A stretch of DNA of 64,000 bases from positions 1-64,000 of the forward strand of contig JAAUPE010000008.1 in assembly GCA_012034595.1 (NCBI GenBank). The letters are read 5' to 3'. The position numbers and the translations under genes were made by a program. Positions 31,728 through 40,756 of this stretch are shown here, piece after piece. The stretch comes from Calothrix sp. CSU_2_0 (lineage in GTDB: Bacteria > Cyanobacteriota > Cyanobacteriia > Cyanobacteriales > Nostocaceae). How positions within the stretch are numbered: the stretch's first letter is position 1; the number at the start of each line of letters is the position of its first letter. A model generated the notes under the pieces. It was not told where the DNA came from. It was given only the letters and a program-made list of their open reading frames with translations, and did no database searches.

Positions 31728-32399
31728 TCACCTGTTTTCCCAAAAACTATCAATTGTGACAAATTTATAGCCTTGGGCTAATAATTGCGGTATCAAAGCT
31801 TCTGCTGTGGTAGCTACATCTTGTCCACCAAAATAACCATCGTGTAGTACTATGATTGAGCCATTTTGAACTCGCTCTAATACTCGCTTGACTACGATAT
31901 TTATGCTTGGTCTAACCCAATCTTCTGGGACAACGCTCCACATTACCGGACGATAATTCCATTGTTTCAGTAATTTTAATGTGTTGGGGGTAAAAAAGCC
32001 ATTTGGTGGACGAACATCGCGGATTTTTTCGGATGCGATATTGCAGGTTTGAGAAATGGTGATTTGAGTTTTTTCTAGGCTATTCCGCAATTCTTGTTGA
32101 GTAAGCAAGGGAAAATTATGATGTTCGTAACCATGTAATCCAATCCAGTGGTTGCGGCTATATACCATTTTAGCGGCTTCGGGGGCGCGGTTGACACATA
32201 CACCCAGCCAAAAGAAGCTCGCAGGAATTTGGTAACGGTCTAAAACTGCGAGTAATTGGGGTGTATATTCTCTATGGGGACCATCATCAAAGGTAAGGGC
32301 AATATTTTGAGAATTGGGATTTCCTGTCCACAGACAATTAGGAAAGCTTGGTTTGAGAATTTTATAGATTAATGGGTATAAGGGGGCAAATTGCATCAT
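31728..32399 (-). CDS. Polysaccharide deacetylase family protein
   Basis: IALTFDDGPHREYTPQLLAVLDRYQIPASFFWLG ... SIIVLHDGY. Confidence 0.92.
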   Translation of the reverse strand: MMQFAPLYPLIYKILKPSFPNCLWTGNPNSQNIALTFDDGPHREYTPQLLAVLDRYQIPASFFWLGVCVNRAPEAAKMVYSRNHWIGLHGYEHHNFPLLTQQELRNSLEKTQITISQTCNIASEKIRDVRPPNGFFTPNTLKLLKQWNYRPVMWSVVPEDWVRPSINIVVKRVLERVQNGSIIVLHDGYFGGQDVATTAEALIPQLLAQGYKFVTIDSFWENR

Positions 32400-32597
32400 T
32401 AATTCTTTTTTTTGATAAATAAAATTAGGGCAAACAACCCTCCGGATGCGTCAATTTAGGAATGAGAATTTAATAACTTACATGTATTTGTGGTACTAAT
32501 ATTCTAAGTGCAGGCAGGATGCCTGCTCCACAAGAAAAATTGCACTTTATTTAATCCACATTCCTTACAGTTTGCCCCTACGGTATTTAAAACACGT

Positions 32598-34484
32598 CTA
32601 TTGTAACGGTAATGTCACCACACAAGCCGTTCCTACACCAACTTCACTGGTAATGTTGATAGTTCCTTGATGCAAGTCTACACATTTTTTGACGACAACT
32701 AATCCTAATCCCGTACCGGAAATACTGCGGACATTTTTACCACGATGAAATGGTTCAAAAAGTTGCTTTTGAGTGGTAGGAGGAATACCAATACCCCAAT
32801 CTTGAACTTGGAGTATAACTTTATCGGGTTCAAATTCTAGCGCTAAATGCACATTTCCCCCGTCAGGAGAATATTTAATTGCATTGGAGAGCAAATTAGC
32901 AAGAATTGAGCGTAGTAACCTTTCATCTACCCATCCAGGAACAGCTTTACCTTGACGAGTAAAAGTAAGTTTGTGTATTTCTCCTGCACTCAGTCGTAGT
33001 TCTTCAATAAAAGAACCACAAAAAGATTCTAAATCTAACTGCTTGGGATTAAATTCTAATTTTCCAGCTTCGGCTCGATTAATAGTTAAAATATCGTCCA
33101 ACATTTGTACCATATTTTTTACAGAACCCTGAATTCTCTGCAAATTCCTCAGTCGCTTAGAAGAGTTATCCCACTCATCCCGACAGTCTTCTAATAACTG
33201 CGCTGCTGCTAAAGCTGTACTCAAGGGGGTACGAAACTCGTGGGAAGCCATTGAGAAGAAGCGTGTTTTGAGGGCACTAAGTTCTTTTTCTCGCTCTAGT
33301 GCTAGCCGAATTTCGTCTAGTCGCTTGCGTTCTGTAATATCTGCAATCACAGCCACTAATCCATTGATATTATTCTCAGTATCGGATAATGGAGCGGCGG
33401 AAAAAATAATATTTATAGGAGTACCATCTTTTTTATGGCGCTGCAATTCGACTCTGCTGTAGGTCGTACCCTGTAATATACTTTGTTGGAGGGTATTATA
33501 TTCTTCCATCTGGTCGTCTAAAAAAATTGGGCTGGGAGAGTCTATCACCTCCGCTTCTGTCCAACCGAACATCCGTTCCGCAGCTGGGTTCCAAATTTTG
33601 ACATTACCTGCTAAATCTAGGGTAAAAATAGCGCGAGGTGAAGCTGTTATCAAAGCTTGTAGTGCTGCTTCTGTGCGTTGACGTTCGGCAATTTCTGCCC
33701 TGAGAAAAGTATTTGCTTGTGCTAATTCTTGAGTACGCTGTTGAACGCGAAGTTCCAGTTCCGCATTAAATATTTGTAATTGTTTATAAAGTTCTGACTG
33801 TTGAATTGCGATCGCAACTTGGGTTGCTAGTTGCTTCATTAATTCAACTTCCCAGGATTCCCAGTTACGAGGATGACTGCACTGATGGGCAATCAATAAT
33901 CCCCATAAATAAGGAGTTTGCCGATCGACTTCGCGATTTTCTTGTAAAATTGGTACTACTAATTTTGCCTTAACACCAAACTGTTTTAAAAAATCTGCCA
34001 AGCATGGCTCTACATCTGCCTGTTCAACATTGGTAATGGCACGGGTTTTCCCCAATGAGTATGCTTGATGAAATTCTTCAGGAAATACTTCTTCGGGAAA
34101 CGTGTCTCCCAAAATTTTTGTGTACTCAGGTAAGACTGTTTCTGTAATTGCACTTCCTGTTCCATCCTCCCAAATCTGATAAATCAACACCCGATCTGCT
34201 TGGAGAAAATCCTGTACCCCGGCAACTGTAGTCGCTAGAACCTCCTCTAAATCCAAAGATTTGCGGATATGTTGAGCAATTTTGTTTACTAATCTTTCTC
34301 GTTCGGTTTGCTGTCGTAGTATTCCTTCTGCTTGTTGTCGTTTAGTTACTTCCTGGCAGAGAAGATAGTAAACTACTGCCAAGGCAATAATTATTGAACA
34401 TACAAAGATGGGGGCAAGATTGAGAGTGCTAATTGTATCGATGTTTAGCATGTTGGCGATACCTGCTACATAAAATCTAGACAA
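32598..34484 (-). CDS. ccaS: CcaS-like cyanobacteriochrome histidine kinase (TM-GAF-PAS-HK)
   Basis: GAF with ADRVLIYQIWEDGTGSAITETV, EEVFPEEFHQAY, VEPCLADFLKQFGVKAKLVVPI; kinase LKTRFFSMASHEFRTPLSTALAAAQLLE; close to Synechocystis/Nostoc CcaS as recalled. Confidence 0.8.
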   Translation of the reverse strand: MSRFYVAGIANMLNIDTISTLNLAPIFVCSIIIALAVVYYLLCQEVTKRQQAEGILRQQTERERLVNKIAQHIRKSLDLEEVLATTVAGVQDFLQADRVLIYQIWEDGTGSAITETVLPEYTKILGDTFPEEVFPEEFHQAYSLGKTRAITNVEQADVEPCLADFLKQFGVKAKLVVPILQENREVDRQTPYLWGLLIAHQCSHPRNWESWEVELMKQLATQVAIAIQQSELYKQLQIFNAELELRVQQRTQELAQANTFLRAEIAERQRTEAALQALITASPRAIFTLDLAGNVKIWNPAAERMFGWTEAEVIDSPSPIFLDDQMEEYNTLQQSILQGTTYSRVELQRHKKDGTPINIIFSAAPLSDTENNINGLVAVIADITERKRLDEIRLALEREKELSALKTRFFSMASHEFRTPLSTALAAAQLLEDCRDEWDNSSKRLRNLQRIQGSVKNMVQMLDDILTINRAEAGKLEFNPKQLDLESFCGSFIEELRLSAGEIHKLTFTRQGKAVPGWVDERLLRSILANLLSNAIKYSPDGGNVHLALEFEPDKVILQVQDWGIGIPPTTQKQLFEPFHRGKNVRSISGTGLGLVVVKKCVDLHQGTINITSEVGVGTACVVTLPLQ

Positions 34485-34567
34485 GTCTAGACATTACTCA
34501 ACGTTTCAATAGCATACTAGAAGATACCTCCAAGAGCGAACGAAGAAGGCGCTTTTTTGGTGAATTA

Positions 34568-34942
34568 TTAGCAACGTTTATCAAACCGAGTGTATAAACC
34601 GCCATATTTAAACCAGTATTGCTTCACTTTGTTGCAAGGTGTATGCAAACTTGCTTTGCCACGATAAAGAAAAACTTGACGATGATCGCCCATCCAAATC
34701 TTATCAATTGTTTCTACGGAAATAAGACTTCCCCCCAAAGCGACAATACAAGCGGTAAATCTCTCAACGCAAGAATAATCTATGGTTTCAAATATAAAAA
34801 AGTTACCCTCACAAATTAAATGACGACTTCTGATCCAACATTTGAGTTTTTTCTCCGCTTCTGGTGGCAACATTTTGTGCTGCGAATAATTTGAATTTAA
34901 TATTTTCGATGATTCTGTTTCAGATAATGTGAGCATTGTCAA
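34568..34942 (-). CDS. cpeR: CpeR-like phycoerythrin regulator
   Basis: PPEAEKKLKCWIRSRHLICEGNFFIFETIDYS...VALGGSLISVETIDKIWMGDHRQVFLYRGKASLHTP...KYGG. Confidence 0.8.
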   Translation of the reverse strand: MTMLTLSETESSKILNSNYSQHKMLPPEAEKKLKCWIRSRHLICEGNFFIFETIDYSCVERFTACIVALGGSLISVETIDKIWMGDHRQVFLYRGKASLHTPCNKVKQYWFKYGGLYTRFDKRC

Positions 34943-35122
34943 GAGATTGATTAAAAACCGTCTTATACCAATTATTTGTGAATTTTGCTGCTAGTAGGTG
35001 CGGAGTGACTTCCCAAGAAAGCCTCGCTCCACTTGTCTGGTGGAGTTCTTCAAAGAACTATGATGCAATCCAAGTCTTTGTGTGACGCGATCGCAACAAA
35101 GACTTAGATTTGCTACTTGGTT

Positions 35123-35878
35123 TTAAACAATTTCCGTGATGCTAATTATTTTGCCGGAAGTACGATGAATCCGTTGAATTTGCGGGGTCATATTGTCACC
35201 AGCAACGGTATATGTAGTAGTGGCGAGACGATTTGAACCACCAAATTTGGAACCCTGAACCACAATCTTGAACATTTTTTTGTTTGCTTCACCGGAACCC
35301 CCTAAATTAAAGGATGCGGGTGTAACTTTATTCGCACTATTAGTTGCGACTGCATAAACAAGCTGGGAAGCTTTGACAGCACTACTTACCTGTGCCGCTC
35401 CGCGATCGAGACTAAACATGCGGTTATAACCAACTTGCTTTTGCCCTACCTGGGTGCTGTTTCCGCGATAGTAGGGGACAATGTTTTCTCCAAATGCTTT
35501 TTGATATTCCTCACTGTCAAGATAAGAATCAATTTCAGCTTCGTAACCAAATTCGATACAGCGACGGATATGTTCGGAAATTTCCTCTTGACTTTGGGGA
35601 GCGCGACCTAATAAATGCTTGAAATTTAATTCAATAAAGCGATAGGGAGCGCATTTCTCAAAATAGCGACTGCGATAGAAGCTTGATTTTGCGACTTCCC
35701 GAACAAAATCCCGCACAGTGATTGTGCGATCGCATAATCTTGATTCAGCACTTATTAAGCGTTCACTATCCATGACATGGGGATTACCTAAAACCTGTTT
35801 GTAAACTCCGCGAATTACTGACTGGATATCATCTGTAGGACTTGTTGCCCAGAGTTCATATGTATAAGTTGTTGCCAT
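35123..35878 (-). CDS. cpeD: Phycobilisome rod linker, phycoerythrin-type (CpeD-like), linker plus CpcD domains
   Basis: VIRGVYKQVLGNPHVMDSERLISAESRLCDRTITVRDFVREVAKSSFYRSRYFEKCAPYRFIELNFKHLLGRAP; C-terminal CpcD domain MFKIVVQGSK...TPQIQRIHRTSGKIISITEI. Confidence 0.75.
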   Translation of the reverse strand: MATTYTYELWATSPTDDIQSVIRGVYKQVLGNPHVMDSERLISAESRLCDRTITVRDFVREVAKSSFYRSRYFEKCAPYRFIELNFKHLLGRAPQSQEEISEHIRRCIEFGYEAEIDSYLDSEEYQKAFGENIVPYYRGNSTQVGQKQVGYNRMFSLDRGAAQVSSAVKASQLVYAVATNSANKVTPASFNLGGSGEANKKMFKIVVQGSKFGGSNRLATTTYTVAGDNMTPQIQRIHRTSGKIISITEIV

Positions 35879-36104
35879 TTGATTCCCCTAAGTTGTAGAT
35901 TTTATATTTTTGAACCACTGTCGTAGAGAAAGGAATTACATCTCCAATTAATTACTCACAATTAATCACACAGCAAAGACTTTCCTCAGTTATCGTCGAG
36001 TGATATGGTTTTGGGCTGAATCTAAATCAATCCCAAAAATTGCTTCAGTTTTTCTTACTTAAGAAAGTCAGAGTTCCAAAGGCAGGAGGAGGAAAATAGA
36101 TTTT

Positions 36105-36233
36105 TTGCAATTTGCTACAGGGTTAAAAAAATCCCGTCTATTGCTTTCTAAATTTATTTATGTTTTCCTTGTCCTCTCTGCCATCGGTGTTATCCATGCA
36201 CGCGCAGCTTTGGCTATTTTTCCCAACAAGTAA
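36105..36233 (+). CDS. Putative small membrane protein (42 aa, TTG start)
   Basis: AGGAGGAGG at 36084-36092, then TTG: (M)QFATGLKKSRLLLSKFIYVFLVLSAIGVIHARAALAIFPNK; single hydrophobic helix; speculative. Confidence 0.3.
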   Translation: MQFATGLKKSRLLLSKFIYVFLVLSAIGVIHARAALAIFPNK

Positions 36234-36278
36234 GTAAAATTGTTGTTAACTAAGTTGTTAACTAAAGATTACGAAACA

Positions 36279-37142
36279 CTAACTCACGGGGGTGATACTA
36301 GCAATTACGCCACCTTGTTGGTGAATCCTTTGATACTCTTGGGATAGTTTATCAAAGGGTACGAGATAGACTTGGTTACCACGTCGAAACCGAGAAATTC
36401 GGTTAACTTGATTTGCTCGGTAGGATGTCACCTCAATGCGATAGACCTTGCCATTTTCGCTTGCACCCACACCATGAATAGTTCTCGAACCCAAAGCTGG
36501 ATTACGGAATGTTGCACCGGCACTTGCTGGTGAAATTACAGGGGTTGGTGTACTTTGAATAACTAGACTATTTAATTTTGGTTGTTTGCCTGCCAAGTCT
36601 CCTTTAAGACTACTGCTGGAAGCTCCCCGCACCATTTGGAAAAGGTGAGTAAATTGCACCATATTCTGACAAGCTTCGGTTTTGTAACCTCGAATATAGG
36701 GTACAAAGTTTTCTCCAAAGGTACTTTGGTATTCGTCGCTGTCGATATAGGAGTCAATGTCAGCTGCAAAACCTTTGTTATCAAGGATATTGCTGTGCAT
36801 TCTCATCTCTTCCAAGTCGATGGGAGTACGACCAAGAAAATGTCTAAAGTTCAACTCAATTGCCCGGTAACGAGCGCAACTGGTAAAAAATCGAGAACAG
36901 TACAAATCTGATTTCCCAACCTGACGCACAAATTCGCGAATGCTAATTTCACCGAGTTTTAACTGTGACTCTGGCACAGCTAGTCGTTCGCTGTCCATTA
37001 CATAGGCATTGCCTAAAACTTGCCTGTAAACGGCTTTGATGATGGTTTCCTTCTCTTCTGTTGAAGAACCAGATACCCACTCAACTGGTGGGGTTTCATC
37101 AAACAGGCTGATACCTAAACGTGAACTTGGTCCAAAAGCCAT
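36279..37142 (-). CDS. cpeC: Phycobilisome rod linker, phycoerythrin-type (CpeC-like)
   Basis: SRLGISLFDETPPVEWVSGSSTEEKETIIKAVYRQVLGNAYVMDSERLAVPESQLKLGEISIREFVRQVGKSDLY...CARYRAIELNFRHFLGRTP; C-terminal CpcD domain. Confidence 0.85.
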   Translation of the reverse strand: MAFGPSSRLGISLFDETPPVEWVSGSSTEEKETIIKAVYRQVLGNAYVMDSERLAVPESQLKLGEISIREFVRQVGKSDLYCSRFFTSCARYRAIELNFRHFLGRTPIDLEEMRMHSNILDNKGFAADIDSYIDSDEYQSTFGENFVPYIRGYKTEACQNMVQFTHLFQMVRGASSSSLKGDLAGKQPKLNSLVIQSTPTPVISPASAGATFRNPALGSRTIHGVGASENGKVYRIEVTSYRANQVNRISRFRRGNQVYLVPFDKLSQEYQRIHQQGGVIASITPVS

Positions 37143-37234
37143 TGAATGAAAATCTCCTAATTCAGATATGGGGTTATTTAGAAACCCATATAAGATAGAG
37201 AATTACATGTCAAAAGTAAGGAATATGGTCAGGA

Positions 37235-37256
37235 AGTTGTAAAGAAATCGGAAAGA
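37235..37256 (-). promoter_or_regulatory. Candidate CcaR-binding G-box upstream of cpeC
   Basis: Minus strand CTTTCCGATTTCTTTACAACTT: direct repeat of the CTTTNCNATTT half-site (second half 10/11) ~93 bp upstream of the cpeC start. Confidence 0.65.
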
Positions 37257-37381
37257 TTCTGTATTATTGAGATATTGTTACTTTTCGTAATTTTTAGCAA
37301 TTAACCTTTAGAACTGATTTTACAAAGCTCTAGATGTGGAGAATATAAATATATATGGATATATGTTGATAAAACAATGTT

Positions 37382-38059
37382 ATGCGAATTCTTTTGGTTG
37401 AAGACGATGTACGTCTGGCTGATACTTTAGCTGAAGCTCTGACCGACCAACGTTATATAGTTGATGTGGTGACGGATGGGGAAGCTGGGTGGCATCAAGC
37501 GAAAATGCTGGATTACGATTTGCTGCTGCTGGATGTGATGTTACCGGAGCTTGATGGAATTAGTTTATGCCATCGATTGCGATCGCACAACTACAGTATG
37601 CCTGTTTTGATGTTAACTGCCCGTGATACGGTTAGCGATAAGATTACTGGATTAGATGCAGGGGCAGATGATTATGTGGTCAAACCTGTGGATTTGCAAG
37701 AGTTGTTTGCCCGGATTCGAGCTTTGCTACGTCGGGGTCATGCTTCATCTCCACCTATTCTCGAATGGGGAAATTTACGTCTCAATCCCAGCACTTATGA
37801 GGTGAGTTACAGGGATATTCTATTGCATTTGACCCCAAAGGAATATGGACTTTTGGAATTGCTGTTGCGAAATGGTCGTCGTGTGTTGAGTCGGAGTGTG
37901 ATTATTGAGCATGTTTGGTCGTTAGAATCTCCCCCGGAAGAACATGCTGTGAAGGTTCATATTAGAAGTTTGCGTCAAAAGCTCAAAGCTGTGGGTTCTG
38001 CTGAAGATTTGATTGAGACTGTTCACGGGATGGGTTATCGTCTCAAACAATTGGTGTGA
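37382..38059 (+). CDS. ccaR: OmpR-family response regulator, CcaR-like
   Basis: MRILLVEDDVRLADTLAEALTDQ...LDVMLPELDGI...GLDAGADDYVVKPVDLQELFARIRALLRRG...SRSVIIEHVWSLESPPEEHAVKVHIRSLRQKLK. Confidence 0.75.
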   Translation: MRILLVEDDVRLADTLAEALTDQRYIVDVVTDGEAGWHQAKMLDYDLLLLDVMLPELDGISLCHRLRSHNYSMPVLMLTARDTVSDKITGLDAGADDYVVKPVDLQELFARIRALLRRGHASSPPILEWGNLRLNPSTYEVSYRDILLHLTPKEYGLLELLLRNGRRVLSRSVIIEHVWSLESPPEEHAVKVHIRSLRQKLKAVGSAEDLIETVHGMGYRLKQLV

Positions 38060-38084
38060 AATATTAGTGTGAAACTATTTAATA

Positions 38085-38157
38085 GACATCTCCGAGAAAG
38101 ATGTAGAGACGTAGCAATGCTACGTCTCTACAAGGGTTCTAGGTAACGCATAATTAA
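38085..38157. repeat. Dispersed repeat (copy 1) containing a perfect 14-bp-stem hairpin
   Basis: gacatctccgagaaagatgtagagacgtagca-a-tgctacgtctctacaagggttctaggtaacgcataattaa. Confidence 0.75.
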
Positions 38158-38181
38158 TTTTCACTCCTATTACTATTCTGT

Positions 38182-38892
38182 CTAATGTACCAATCCTGCG
38201 CGTAAAGCCCGAACCGCAGCTTGAGTGCGATCGGCAACACAAAGTTTACTCAAAATACCCCGAACGTGGGTTTTCACAGTGCCGACAGTCAGGTAAAGTC
38301 TTTTAGCGATTTCCGCGTTATCACAACCCGCAACAATTAACTCTAAAACTTCCTTCTCCCGTTGAGTTAAAGGGAAACTTTCGATAGTTTTTTCCAATTC
38401 TGGCTCTAAACCTTCAATCATCACCCTTTTCGAGCTTGTGCTGTTGATATCGTCTTGCCGTACTTGTTGGAGTACAATATCTGCGATCGCAGGATCGATC
38501 CACGAGCTACCTGTAGAGGTTATTTTAACTGCGTTAATTAAGCGATCGCTTTCGATGTCCTTCATGCAGTAAGAATCTGCTCCAGCACCAAAGGCAGCTA
38601 GTACAGTTTCCTCGCTGTTTTGCATGGTTAAAATCAGCAGATTAGTTGTAAAGTCTTGGGTTTCTTGCTGATATTGCCTATATTTGCGTGTTAGTTCAAT
38701 CCCATCCATGTCAGGCAAACCAATATCAATAGTAGCCACATCTGGCTTCATCTTCTTGAGTAGCTCAAATCCATCTGTACCATTGGAGGCTTCTCCGATA
38801 ATCTTGATTTCCGGCTCGGTTTGTAAAGCAGCCCGCAAGCCCATTCTGGTAAGGTTATGGTCTTCAATTACAATCACCTTAATCTCGCTCAT
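38182..38892 (-). CDS. NarL/LuxR-family response regulator
   Basis: VIEDHNLTRMGLRAALQ...TIDIGLPDMDGIEL...LTQREKEVLELIVAGCDNAEIAKRLYLTVGTVKTHVRGILSKL. Confidence 0.95.
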   Translation of the reverse strand: MSEIKVIVIEDHNLTRMGLRAALQTEPEIKIIGEASNGTDGFELLKKMKPDVATIDIGLPDMDGIELTRKYRQYQQETQDFTTNLLILTMQNSEETVLAAFGAGADSYCMKDIESDRLINAVKITSTGSSWIDPAIADIVLQQVRQDDINSTSSKRVMIEGLEPELEKTIESFPLTQREKEVLELIVAGCDNAEIAKRLYLTVGTVKTHVRGILSKLCVADRTQAAVRALRAGLVH

Positions 38893-39256
38893 GGCTGTTT
38901 ATCTCTCTCCAGATTTTATATCTAATAAAGTAAAGTACAGGCTAAAATAAGATTCCTATTTTATTGGTAAAGTTATACAGAAAACACTATTGTTAAGATT
39001 TTTAAGTTAATTACATCTACTATAAGTAGGAAAAAAGCTTCTTGTCAAATTGCTAGAAATAAAAGTTCACTAAGTACATCTTGTGAGAATAAGTTTTGCA
39101 CATCTTTCGTTAGATAGATTTTAGATTTAAGAAAACTAGACTTATGAATCTAGCCTTGAGACAGAGAAAAGGATATTTTAATGAAATACGTTGTATGCAA
39201 ATAGGATTAGCATTATCAATGTATATGATGAATGTTTATTTATCTTCAATAACGTC

Positions 39257-40363
39257 ATGTATCTTCAAAAATCTGTCAAAAAAGATAAAATTCTTGTTGT
39301 TGATGATATTTTTGAAAATTTACTTCTACTAGAAGCTGTTTTAGAAGCGGAAGGTTACGAAGTTAGTTTGATAGAAGATAGTAAAACTGGTTTGAGAATG
39401 GTTGAGGATTTGTTACCGGATTTAATTCTGTTAGATGTAATGATGCCAGAATTGGATGGTTATGAATTTACTCGTCGTGTTCGTCAAAATAACAATCTAC
39501 CATACATTCCCATTTTGCTAATTACTGCTCATGGGCAATCAAGTCTTGTTGAGGGACTTGATGCGGGTGCTGATGACTTTATTCGCAAACCATTCGATCC
39601 GGAGGAGTTACATGCAAGGGTTCGCTCTTTATTGCGTCTCAAACATAGTATAGATGAACGTGACCAGATGGCGAACTTACGGGAGGATTTTGTTTCTCGT
39701 TTTACTCACGATTTAAGAACACCTTTGGTTGCCGCAAATCGAGTGTTAAAGCTGATGCAAGAAGGAATCTTTTTTTCGGTGACACCGGAATCTTTGGATA
39801 TTTTTAAAACGATGATTAGTAGTAATGAAGATTTACTAACGATGGTTAATAATTTACTCGAAGTATATCGTCATGAGGCTGGTAGTAAAAGTTTAAAAAT
39901 TGCTCCTTTTGATATTGAAAATTTAGTTAGTGAAGTCACACAAGAATTAAAACCTTTGGCAGTAGAGAAAGGGTTAGTTATCAATTTGGAGATATTCGGA
40001 AATCATACTGGCAGCAAAAGTTTAATTTCGGGCGATCGCATTGAATTACGACGGGTAATTACAAACCTTTTAGGTAATGCAATTAAGTTTACGGATGAAG
40101 GTTCGGTAAATATCCGTTTAAACTTAAATCCAGATATCATAAGTATTGAGATTCAGGATACAGGGGCTGGAATTTCTAGTCGAGACCAAGCAATGTTATT
40201 TGAGCGTTTTCGTTCTGGTAAACATCAAGGTTCTGGTAGCGGTTTAGGTTTATATTTATCACGCTACATTATTGAAGCTCATCAAGGTTCGATTGATGTG
40301 CATTCTGAGCCTGGAAAGGGTAGTAAATTTACTGTCAATTTACCTCATGTTGTTCATAGTTAA
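39257..40363 (+). CDS. Hybrid protein: receiver domain plus histidine kinase
   Basis: ILVVDDIFENLLLLEAVL...LDVMMPELDGYEF; FVSRFTHDLRTPLVAANRVL; GSGSGLGLYLSRYI. Confidence 0.92.
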   Translation: MYLQKSVKKDKILVVDDIFENLLLLEAVLEAEGYEVSLIEDSKTGLRMVEDLLPDLILLDVMMPELDGYEFTRRVRQNNNLPYIPILLITAHGQSSLVEGLDAGADDFIRKPFDPEELHARVRSLLRLKHSIDERDQMANLREDFVSRFTHDLRTPLVAANRVLKLMQEGIFFSVTPESLDIFKTMISSNEDLLTMVNNLLEVYRHEAGSKSLKIAPFDIENLVSEVTQELKPLAVEKGLVINLEIFGNHTGSKSLISGDRIELRRVITNLLGNAIKFTDEGSVNIRLNLNPDIISIEIQDTGAGISSRDQAMLFERFRSGKHQGSGSGLGLYLSRYIIEAHQGSIDVHSEPGKGSKFTVNLPHVVHS

Positions 40364-40756
40364 ATTTTTAAAATTCTGATATAAATCTATAATTAGTGAC
40401 AATAAATAAGTATCTCTAGGAAATTGGCAATTATTTATATAGTAGTCTAATTGGGATTTTTATATATGTAGAATAGGACAATTTAGATTAGAATTTGTCC
40501 CCTCGACAATAAGATAATATTAATAATTAGTTATAGCGAAATAATTGTGCATGTAATAAATTATTTTAATTTTAGTAAGTTGTGATAATGCAATATTATT
40601 TAACTGGCACTTTACTATTAGTTATCTCTAAAAAGAACGGAAAAATATATATTAATGTATTGATGTAAGAAGGAATGTCTCTGAAAAATAATACTTTTTA
40701 TTTTATATTTAAAATGCTATGGTTATGGCAAATTAAGAGAGGTTAAATTATCTAAA

